64,000 nucleotides of DNA, taken from assembly GCF_900129575.1 (NCBI RefSeq), contig NZ_FQWE01000002.1:1-64000 (forward strand), read 5' to 3'. The stretch comes from Flavobacterium segetis. GTDB taxonomy: Bacteria; Bacteroidota; Bacteroidia; Flavobacteriales; Flavobacteriaceae. Within the stretch, counting starts at the first letter, position 1; the number at the start of each line of letters is the position of its first letter. Under the pieces are notes generated by a model. That model had not been told where the DNA came from. It ran no database searches and saw only the letters and a list, made by a program, of their open reading frames with translations. Below, in pieces: positions 53,725-62,067 of this stretch. The position numbers and the translations under genes are program-made.

Positions 53725-56700
53725 TTATCGTTTCGTTTTGTCTTTAACTGCTTTAATTTCATAAACTTCAGCGTTCTCATTGTTAATTGTAACAATCATG
53801 TATTTCTTGTTCTTAAAATTAAGTATATTCAAATCCGTAACTGCTTTTTGAGTCAAATTAATACCTATTTGATTTCCTAAAAGTATCGTTTTCGTGTTTT
53901 TTATCAAAGCACCCGAAAATCCGTCAAATCGGCTGTGATAAGGAGAAACTCCAAAATAATTTCCTGCAGCAAACACTTCTTCTTTTAAATCTGAATCAAA
54001 ATTTGATTTCACAAAGCTGCTAATGGGTGACACTTGCATTTTATTTTCAAATGGCACAAAAGTAAATTTCCCATTGTCATTTCTTAAATATCCTGATTTA
54101 AGATTATGAACTTCAAATAATTTACTTTCCTCTAGTTTAGTACGATCAAAAACCTCCTCAAGCGTTTTTCCTGCAAATGATTTATAGCTGTTGAATTTCT
54201 TTTTTAACATACCACTAAATTGCTCTGTTAAATCATCTAAACCTAAGGTGGTATAATACCTACCGTTTTTTTCAATAGCTACAATAGTTTCATAATTTCC
54301 ATTACCATCAAAATCGTCATAATACATTTTCATTGGAAATTCTCGAGAAGCTTTAAATTTTGAATTCATCCCCCAATTTCCTACTAAATAATCCTCATCA
54401 CCGTCTTGATCAATATCAAATGAAATGATTGATTGCCATAAACCGTTATTTTTATCTGTTAAAACTGTAGCTGTAACGTCAATAAATTTTCCATTTTTGT
54501 TTTGGAAAAAAGTAGGTTTCATCCACTCGCCTACTACAATTAAGTCTACTTTTCCGTCTTTGTTAAAATCAGTAAAGATGGCATCATTTACCATTCCTAT
54601 TTTCTCGAAGATTTTATTTTGCACTATTGTAAAAACGCCATTATTGTTTTTTAACAAATAACAATCTGGCATACTACCAAACCTATTATTAACAGAGTTG
54701 TTACCAATAAAAACATCTAAATCCCCATCATTATCATAATCAAATGCTTTTATAACTGCTGCATTTTGTGCTACTTTGGGTAATTTAGATTTTAAAAATG
54801 TATTACCCTTTTTTAAGTAAAGTCTGTCCTCTAAGTCGGATGCGTTTTCACCTCCACCAGAAACTATAAACAAATCGTTAATTCTATCACTATTAAAATC
54901 ACCAATAACAGCGGAAACATCTTCAAAAACAGAATCATTTTCTATCTCAGAAACTACTTTCTTTTTAAATCCATCAGTATCCTGAAAATAAATAGAAGCT
55001 TTTTTACCTTTAGAACCTCCAAAGAAAATATCGCTTCTGTCATCGCCATTTAGATCACCTATCGCAGTTGCAGGACCACGATCTGAACGTTGATAAGGAA
55101 TTAGTTTTTGAACTAAAAAATCGGAATAATCATTTTCTTCATGCGTAAAATCTATTCCTAAGCCGTTTGCTACTTTAGTAAATAGGGGTATTATTGCAGG
55201 ATGTAAAGTTGCATAATTAAAAGTTTTTCTAATCGATTTTACTTTTATCTCTAAAGTTTGATTGGTCTTTACATTTTTTACAGTTTGAAAAGTTTTATCA
55301 GGCCAAATTACTACCAATGAATCGACCTCTTTTACATTTCCATAACCAAAATGAATTATCGGTTCTGAAGAGGACTGAAATCCTCTTGTAGTTTGCAGCT
55401 CCTTAAATTGTCTCTTCCCCTTAGCGTATGAAATTACTTTGGTTCCTATTCCAAAGCTGTTTTTACCTGTAAATCTCAGTTTAACTTTTAAAAAATTAGA
55501 CTTTTTGTTAGTCGTATTAATATAAATTGAAGCAATAGCGTTCGTATTATTAGTAATTACATCTAGATCACCATCATTATCAATATCCGCATATCCACTA
55601 CCATTTGAAATTACAGAGTCATTTTCAATCCAATCTTTAGAACGATTTTTAAATTGTAAATCATGAGCTCCTTGAAAAACATAATTGGTAACATTTCCAG
55701 CTGGCATTCGTTTTAAAGCTTCCTTGTCTAATAATTTAGTGGTGCTTATTTTACTTTTTATTTGATCATTAGAATAGTATTTTACATAATCTAAGTCATT
55801 TGGTCGCTTTGAAATTCCATTACTTATAAAAACATCTTGTTCGCCATCTTGATCATAATCACCAAATAATGCACTCCAACTCCAATCAGTTGCTGCAATT
55901 CCACTTAATAAAGCCGTTTCAGTAAAATGAGTTCCAGCTTGGTTTAACTGCAACATGTTTCTAGAATACTGGTAGTGATAACCTAATTTTTTAGTTCTTA
56001 ATTTTAGCATTTGTATGTTATCATCTCCTAATGAAGTTTTTAACACTTTCTCTTCTTCGGGAAGCATATCTAAACTTAAAATATCTGGAAATCCATCGTG
56101 GTTTACATCAGCGACATCTACGCCCATTGAAAATCTAGAAGTATGACCAAAATATTGCTTTAAACTTTCTGTAAAAGTTCCATCGCCATTATTTAGATAA
56201 TAATAGTCGTCTTCATGAAAATCATTTCCAACATAAATATCTGGATAACCGTCTAGATTAAAATCGGCTACGGCCAATCCCAATCCATATCCATTTGCAC
56301 CACCAAAAATTCCTGCTGCTGCACTCGTATCAATAAATTTTCCATTATCATTACGAAACAGTTTATCTCCAGATTCAAAATTTCTAATATTTCTACTGGC
56401 CGCGTTTCCAAAAGAAGATTCTGAATGTACTGCGTGATTTAGTAAATACATATCTAAATCTCCATCTAAATCATAATCGAAAAATGCTGCAGAAGAGCTA
56501 TAATTATCTAAATCTAATCCGTATTCTGCCGCGCTTTCAGTAAAAGTATTGTCTTTGTTATTAATGAATAATTCGTTATGCCCCTCAAAACCATTTATAC
56601 CAACTACAGCGCAAACGTAAATATCTAAATAGCCATCGCCATTTACATCAGCCATTACTGTTCCTGAATTCCAATCGCTCGAACCTTCAATTCCAGCTTT

Positions 56701-56997
56701 AATAGATATATCTTTGAATTTATTGTTTCCTTCATTTAAATACAATCTATTTTTGCCTTGATTTGAGGTAAAATAAACATCTACTAAACCATCATTATTT
56801 ATATCGCCAAGAGCTACACCTCCGCCATTGTAGTAATATAAATAATCTAAAATTGAAATGTTTTTTGAAGGAACTAATTTATTACTGAAGTTAATATTGC
56901 TTTCTGTTGGGGCTAATTTTTGAAACAATTGCCCTTCCTTTTTTGAGCAACTCATCAGCAGCAATAAAATCAGTCCTGCTTTAAAATTATTTTTCAT
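53725..56997 (-). CDS. VCBS/FG-GAP and ASPIC/UnbV surface lipoprotein 2
   Basis: A 1090-residue lipoprotein. I start at the ATG at 56997, which gives MKNNFKAGLILLLLMSC and a lipobox at C17 followed by SKKEG. The body is a chain of FG-GAP/VCBS repeats with calcium-type loops such as DINNDGLVDVYF and DYDNDGDLDVFI, probably an eight- to fourteen-bladed set of propellers. An ASPIC/UnbV-like segment follows around residue 510 (KVKLRFTGKNSFGIGTKV). It overlaps its twin by 11 bases. No T9SS C-terminal domain is visible. Ligand unknown. Confidence 0.85.
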   Translation of the reverse strand: MKNNFKAGLILLLLMSCSKKEGQLFQKLAPTESNINFSNKLVPSKNISILDYLYYYNGGGVALGDINNDGLVDVYFTSNQGKNRLYLNEGNNKFKDISIKAGIEGSSDWNSGTVMADVNGDGYLDIYVCAVVGINGFEGHNELFINNKDNTFTESAAEYGLDLDNYSSSAAFFDYDLDGDLDMYLLNHAVHSESSFGNAASRNIRNFESGDKLFRNDNGKFIDTSAAAGIFGGANGYGLGLAVADFNLDGYPDIYVGNDFHEDDYYYLNNGDGTFTESLKQYFGHTSRFSMGVDVADVNHDGFPDILSLDMLPEEEKVLKTSLGDDNIQMLKLRTKKLGYHYQYSRNMLQLNQAGTHFTETALLSGIAATDWSWSALFGDYDQDGEQDVFISNGISKRPNDLDYVKYYSNDQIKSKISTTKLLDKEALKRMPAGNVTNYVFQGAHDLQFKNRSKDWIENDSVISNGSGYADIDNDGDLDVITNNTNAIASIYINTTNKKSNFLKVKLRFTGKNSFGIGTKVISYAKGKRQFKELQTTRGFQSSSEPIIHFGYGNVKEVDSLVVIWPDKTFQTVKNVKTNQTLEIKVKSIRKTFNYATLHPAIIPLFTKVANGLGIDFTHEENDYSDFLVQKLIPYQRSDRGPATAIGDLNGDDRSDIFFGGSKGKKASIYFQDTDGFKKKVVSEIENDSVFEDVSAVIGDFNSDRINDLFIVSGGGENASDLEDRLYLKKGNTFLKSKLPKVAQNAAVIKAFDYDNDGDLDVFIGNNSVNNRFGSMPDCYLLKNNNGVFTIVQNKIFEKIGMVNDAIFTDFNKDGKVDLIVVGEWMKPTFFQNKNGKFIDVTATVLTDKNNGLWQSIISFDIDQDGDEDYLVGNWGMNSKFKASREFPMKMYYDDFDGNGNYETIVAIEKNGRYYTTLGLDDLTEQFSGMLKKKFNSYKSFAGKTLEEVFDRTKLEESKLFEVHNLKSGYLRNDNGKFTFVPFENKMQVSPISSFVKSNFDSDLKEEVFAAGNYFGVSPYHSRFDGFSGALIKNTKTILLGNQIGINLTQKAVTDLNILNFKNKKYMIVTINNENAEVYEIKAVKDKTKR

Positions 56998-59900
56998 TTC
57001 GTCTAAAAAGTTTAGGAGTATTATCATTAAGGATAGCTAAAACAGATTCTTTTTTACTTTTATCCCTTACAATCTCAATGTGCTTAACCTCTCCCTTAAT
57101 GAAAAATCCTGATTTATTATTTGGCATCCAAGTAAAATTTCCATTTGCGCTTCCTAACAAAACACTTCCATAATTTGAATCTAATCTTGAAAACTGCGGC
57201 TTAAATTCATACTGATTTCCACCTAAAATTAAATCCATAATTCCATCACCATTCACATCCATTGTACAAATTGCATTTACAGCAGAATATTGAACTTCTT
57301 TTGGAAGCGCTTTAATTTCAAATTTACCATTTCCTTTGTTTATTGCAACAACACTTTCCTGAATAGTAACTATTTTTTGAATAGAATTCTCAATCACTTC
57401 TTTACTAAATAATTCTTGAAAAGTTTTTGTTGAATAATCAGCATAAGTCAAATTTTTCTTTTTGATGGAAGGAATCTGTTTCGCTAATTCTTGTTTTAGA
57501 TTAAGCGGTAAATCCTTACCATTTACAGATCTTGTTGCTATTTGTTCAATGGTCCCGTTATTGTCAAAATCATTTATGAATAATTTCAATGGATTTCCTG
57601 TAACAGGCTTGTATGTGGTGTTCGTTCCTCGGTTTCCTAAAACAAAATCTTTCATCCCATCATTGTTTAGATCTACACATGTAATAGCATTCCAGAAACC
57701 ATTATAATCACTAAGGTTTGATTTATAAGTCGTCAAGCGACGCCCACTATTCTTGAATATCATGGGAGAAGTCCAATCACCTACAATTATTAAATCTTTC
57801 TTAGCGTCATTGTCAACATCTTCCCATACGGCAGCTGTAATCATTCCTACCGCATTTATTTTGAATGCAATTTTATCAATGACATTTATAAAATTTCCTT
57901 TACCATCGTTTTCTAATAATAGATGTTTAGGGTCTATTCCATAGACACCAGCTACGCTTCTACTTGCAATAAAAACATCAATATCACCATCATTATCAAA
58001 ATCATGTGGTGCAATTATAGAGACGTTGTTATTTGTCGTTGGAATATTCGCTTTACTTTTTAGAAAAATACCTTTTCCATTGTTCAAGTACAATCTATTT
58101 TTATAATTTGCCTTGTCCTCTTTTTCGTTTCCACCGGAACCTACTAAAAGATCTATGTCGCCATCATTATCTACATCAAAAAAACTTGCCGCTGTGTCTT
58201 CATAACTTGAATCGAGATCGAGATCTTTTTGAGAAGAAGCTGAAAAACCTCCTTTACCATTATTGAAATATATTTTCCCGCTTTGCCCTTTGGCTCCGCC
58301 AATAAAAACATCATCATTTCCATCACCATTAACATCATTAACAGCAAGTGAAGGTCCTTCTTGTGAAATCATTTTCGAAATCAGACCCTCATGATCAAAG
58401 TCTATATAATCGTTCTCTTTATGTGCTGCAAATGAACTTTTAGTTTCTGTGAATAATGGTTTGAAAGAATTAATTCTTGGAACAAAATCTAATTTAGCAT
58501 CTCTAATCTTTAAGGTTTGAGTAGAATTATTTTTTAACTTATTTATGGTTTGAAATTTACCATTTGGCCATATTACACGCAACGAATCAATCTTTTTAGT
58601 TCCAATTCCAAAAGTCATCACATAATCAATAGACGATTGAAAACCTCTTGACGGGATTAGTTCCTGTCTCAAAATTTCATTAGCCGAAAAAAGTTCAACC
58701 ACACTTCCGATCGCAAATCTATTTTGACCGTCTCCTTTTAATTTTATTTTTAAAAAGTGGTTGTTTTTGTTTTTCTCTGAATTATTGCGATAAACAAATG
58801 ATTCCATATTCACGTTATTTACAACTAAATCTAAATCGCCATCATTATCTAAATCACCGTAAGCCGCACCATTAGAAAAACTAGGAGTATCAAATCCCCA
58901 ATTCATCGCTTCATTATTAAAAGTTAAATTTTTATTATTTCTAAAAGCATAATTAACAATAGGAGTGGTTGGCATTTTACTAATAATAGTTTGAATTTCT
59001 TCTTTTTTACCAGTCACTACCATTTTTTGCATAAACTCATTTGCGAAAAAATCAACAAAATCTTGATTGGTTAAATCATTGTAAATTCCATTACAAACAA
59101 AAATATCTTTGTAACCGTCGTTGTCCATATCAAATAATAATGCGCCCCAACTCCAGTCTGTTTTTGCTACCCCAGCATAGTTTGCAATTTCAAGAAAATT
59201 TTTGTTACCAGTATTAATTTGCAGAGTATTTTGCATATATTGCGTGTAAAAATCAAGATTTATTTTTCTAGTAAATAAATCATAATTTTCAAAATTTGTG
59301 GTAGTTTTTAAACGATCATCCGGTTCTGGTAACATATCCGTTACAAAAATATCAGCTTTCCCATCATTATTGACATCGGCCATGTCAGCTCCCATAGAAG
59401 ATTGACTTATGTGTGATGTCCAGTCTTGAATTTGCTCCGTGAAAGTCCCATCTTTATTATTTATATATAAATAGTCCCTTTCATAGAAATCATTTGAAAT
59501 ATAAATATCGGCATATAAATCTCCATTTACATCGCCCACAGTAACGCCAAGACCAAAGCCTATTAGACTGCCGTAAATTCCTGCTTCTTTACTTACATCA
59601 ATAAATTTACCGTCATCATTGCGCAGTAATTTATCACCACCACCTTTTAATATTTGAGCAACATCCCAGTCTTTATCTCTTAACTCGCGTTTATTTGAAT
59701 AATTGAGACTACTTACTGGAATAAAACTATTATTTAAAATATAAACGTCCAAGTCACCATCTTTATCATAATCAAAAAATGCTGCATGTGTGGTTATTCC
59801 CGTATCAGCTAAATTGTACTCTGCTGCTTTTTCAGTAAAAGTAGTATTTCCATTGTTGATGAAAAGTTCGTTTTTTTGTTGATCTCCTAAATTATTTCCT

Positions 59901-60307
59901 GCGTTACAAACATAAATATCAAGTAGGCCATCTGCGTTTAGGTCTACCATAACAACTCCTGTTGACCAAGTTTTGGTTCCCTCAACACCAGCTTTTTTAG
60001 AAATATCTTCAAATTCAAAATTTCCCTTGTTAATGTAAAGTTTATTTGTACCAAGATTTGAAGTGAAATACACATCTGAAAGTCCGTCATTATTGACATC
60101 TCCGATAGCAACTCCTCCACCATTATAAAAATTTCTATATTTAAAAATATTCATATCAGCACCGTTTTTAACCTCATTTACAAAATTAATCCCTGTTTTA
60201 GAGGCAGCTAATTTAGAGAACAAAGTATCATTGTTTGCTGAATTTTCTTTTGAACAATTTAAAAAGAAAAAAGGTAAAAGTAGAAATAAAAAAAAACGAA
60301 TAAACAT
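56987..60307 (-). CDS. VCBS/FG-GAP and ASPIC/UnbV surface lipoprotein 1
   Basis: A 1106-residue lipoprotein with a signal peptide (MFIRFFLFLLLPFFFLNC, lipid on C18, then SKEN). It has about ten or more FG-GAP/VCBS repeats with calcium-binding loops (DVNNDGLSDVYF, DYDKDGDLDVYI, DLDNDGDLDLVV) and an ASPIC/UnbV segment (FLKIKLKGDGQNRFAIGSVV) near residue 525. It is a tandem paralogue of the next gene and is first of this group after the SusD terminator. In Bacteroidota such CRTAC1-like proteins often sit beside SusC/SusD. Role unknown; binding or processing of a surface polymer is possible. Confidence 0.87.
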   Translation of the reverse strand: MFIRFFLFLLLPFFFLNCSKENSANNDTLFSKLAASKTGINFVNEVKNGADMNIFKYRNFYNGGGVAIGDVNNDGLSDVYFTSNLGTNKLYINKGNFEFEDISKKAGVEGTKTWSTGVVMVDLNADGLLDIYVCNAGNNLGDQQKNELFINNGNTTFTEKAAEYNLADTGITTHAAFFDYDKDGDLDVYILNNSFIPVSSLNYSNKRELRDKDWDVAQILKGGGDKLLRNDDGKFIDVSKEAGIYGSLIGFGLGVTVGDVNGDLYADIYISNDFYERDYLYINNKDGTFTEQIQDWTSHISQSSMGADMADVNNDGKADIFVTDMLPEPDDRLKTTTNFENYDLFTRKINLDFYTQYMQNTLQINTGNKNFLEIANYAGVAKTDWSWGALLFDMDNDGYKDIFVCNGIYNDLTNQDFVDFFANEFMQKMVVTGKKEEIQTIISKMPTTPIVNYAFRNNKNLTFNNEAMNWGFDTPSFSNGAAYGDLDNDGDLDLVVNNVNMESFVYRNNSEKNKNNHFLKIKLKGDGQNRFAIGSVVELFSANEILRQELIPSRGFQSSIDYVMTFGIGTKKIDSLRVIWPNGKFQTINKLKNNSTQTLKIRDAKLDFVPRINSFKPLFTETKSSFAAHKENDYIDFDHEGLISKMISQEGPSLAVNDVNGDGNDDVFIGGAKGQSGKIYFNNGKGGFSASSQKDLDLDSSYEDTAASFFDVDNDGDIDLLVGSGGNEKEDKANYKNRLYLNNGKGIFLKSKANIPTTNNNVSIIAPHDFDNDGDIDVFIASRSVAGVYGIDPKHLLLENDGKGNFINVIDKIAFKINAVGMITAAVWEDVDNDAKKDLIIVGDWTSPMIFKNSGRRLTTYKSNLSDYNGFWNAITCVDLNNDGMKDFVLGNRGTNTTYKPVTGNPLKLFINDFDNNGTIEQIATRSVNGKDLPLNLKQELAKQIPSIKKKNLTYADYSTKTFQELFSKEVIENSIQKIVTIQESVVAINKGNGKFEIKALPKEVQYSAVNAICTMDVNGDGIMDLILGGNQYEFKPQFSRLDSNYGSVLLGSANGNFTWMPNNKSGFFIKGEVKHIEIVRDKSKKESVLAILNDNTPKLFRRNEK

Positions 60308-60409
60308 ATTATATTTTAGTGTTTTAGTGTTTTAGTTGGAAATTGCGAATGTATGAATTGCCTAAATTATATAATATTGACACAAAAAAGAATAAAAATA
60401 GTTATAAAA

Positions 60410-60436
60410 TAAAGAGGATAATAAATACCCTCTTTA
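60410..60436 (-). terminator. Hairpin downstream of susD
   Basis: Stem TAAAGAGG / CCTCTTTA (60410-60417 and 60429-60436) lies 37 bases after the susD stop. The T-run on the minus strand is short, so it may only partly block transcription into the VCBS genes. Confidence 0.55.
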
Positions 60437-60472
60437 TGACTAACTCAAAAAACACCTTGTGATAAGAAAAAA

Positions 60473-62056
60473 TTAATAACCAGGGTTCTGCTTTATATTT
60501 GCATTGAACAAAGCATCTGCTGGAATTGGAAACAAAATATATTTATTAGCTGAAACATATGTTTTTAATTCTCTAGCTTCTAAATATTTACCAAAACGAA
60601 CCATGTCATTTCTTCTCCATCCTTCAAACCATAACTCTTTCCCTCTTTCTGTATAAATAGCAGCTAAAGTTGTTGGAACTGTACCAGCGACATTCGTTCT
60701 TGTAACTAACTGTGCAAGTTTTACAGGATCATTTATACCACTTCCCCCTCTTAAAATTGCTTCTGCCTTCATTAATAATGCGTCAGAATAACGCATAAGT
60801 ACGTAGTCATTTTCAGGAGCACCTAAATCAGCTTCATCTGGAATATATTTTTGACTTCTAATACCCGCTGATTCAATCGCTTTAGCGTCTGATATAACAA
60901 GTTTTAATGCAGGAGTGAATATTAGCAAATTTCCTTTCCTATCTTTAAGATTAATTGTTCCGGCGGGCAAATTAGTATATGCAACACCATTTGCATCTTT
61001 ATCTTTTCCTTCTGCATCACGATTTTTTCCGTTTTTCATTTGACCAACTTGAAAACCAACATTATTTCCAAATGCATTAATAATATATTGATCAGAATTT
61101 TTTATACGTCTATCATTTGGATTAAATCTGTTGTAGTATTCTGCTACAGTTGCAAACCCATTCCAACCATCAGGTGTCTGTTGATAATGCATACCCATTC
61201 TCCATCTTGACTGTATTCCACCACCAGAGGTTCCTCTCACATTTTTAGAAGAGAAAATAATCTCTGGTGAAGTATTGTTCGTTGGCTTGAAATTATCCCA
61301 ATAATCAGTTGCCAATGAACTATTTATAGCATCAACATTAGTCACCACTTTTGTCATATCTGCAGCATCAAAAGTATATGGACCAGCAGGATCAACAGCA
61401 TTAAAAACGCCTTTATTCAAATACAATTTTGCTAGTAAAAAATGCGCAGCATCTTTATTGACAAGACTTGCATCATTGATAATTCTAGCTGGCAGATTTC
61501 CAATAATAGCCTCTAATTCACTTATAACAAACGCAGTAGCCTCTTGTCTTGTCCAAACTTTTGGATCTGATTCTACTGCACTTCCGGCTTCTCTATATGG
61601 CACTTGCCCAAATAAATCGATAACATTATAGTAATAGAAAGCCCTCAAAAATCGAGCTTCAATAATTTGTCCTGCAGTACCATTCTCTATAACTAAGTTA
61701 CAGTTATAAACTTGAGACAACAATGAGTTCCAAGCGTTTCTAATCTCAATATTATCGGGTGCCCATGTATGATTGTGCAATTGCCTCCACTTAGCGGCAT
61801 CATCCCAGTCACCACCTCTTGTAGGTCCAACTAATGCATCAGTTGACATCTCATCTAGGGCAAACATCTTATCTTGATCTTGAAAACCGCGCAATCCTTC
61901 ATTTGCAGTCTTTAAAAGTGAAGCAGTATTTACTGTTCCACCAGTTTCCTTGAGTACTACACCGTCTAATACTTCCTCGTCTAAATTTGTACAACTTACT
62001 CCTAGCACAATGGTACTAGTATACAAGATGCTTTTAATAATATTAATTCTTTTCAT
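60473..62056 (-). CDS. RagB/SusD family nutrient-uptake lipoprotein
   Basis: A 527-residue surface lipoprotein (lipobox SC, C22, then TNLDEE) made of TPR-like helices. Features are ALDEMSTDALVGPTRGGDWDD, ARFLRAFYYYNVIDLFGQVP and the C-terminal RGKELWFEGWRRNDMVRFGK. These are hallmarks of SusD, which caps the SusC transporter and captures the ligand. Length is normal. It lies 11 bases after susC, as in the usual pair. Which glycan or small molecule it captures is not evident. Confidence 0.93.
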   Translation of the reverse strand: MKRINIIKSILYTSTIVLGVSCTNLDEEVLDGVVLKETGGTVNTASLLKTANEGLRGFQDQDKMFALDEMSTDALVGPTRGGDWDDAAKWRQLHNHTWAPDNIEIRNAWNSLLSQVYNCNLVIENGTAGQIIEARFLRAFYYYNVIDLFGQVPYREAGSAVESDPKVWTRQEATAFVISELEAIIGNLPARIINDASLVNKDAAHFLLAKLYLNKGVFNAVDPAGPYTFDAADMTKVVTNVDAINSSLATDYWDNFKPTNNTSPEIIFSSKNVRGTSGGGIQSRWRMGMHYQQTPDGWNGFATVAEYYNRFNPNDRRIKNSDQYIINAFGNNVGFQVGQMKNGKNRDAEGKDKDANGVAYTNLPAGTINLKDRKGNLLIFTPALKLVISDAKAIESAGIRSQKYIPDEADLGAPENDYVLMRYSDALLMKAEAILRGGSGINDPVKLAQLVTRTNVAGTVPTTLAAIYTERGKELWFEGWRRNDMVRFGKYLEARELKTYVSANKYILFPIPADALFNANIKQNPGY

Positions 62057-62067
62057 TGTTTTTTTTG

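Noticed and set aside
53725..60307. One giant VCBS gene broken by a frameshift
   Set aside because: Each part has its own signal peptide, lipobox, full domain set and near-equal length, so these are two intact paralogues.
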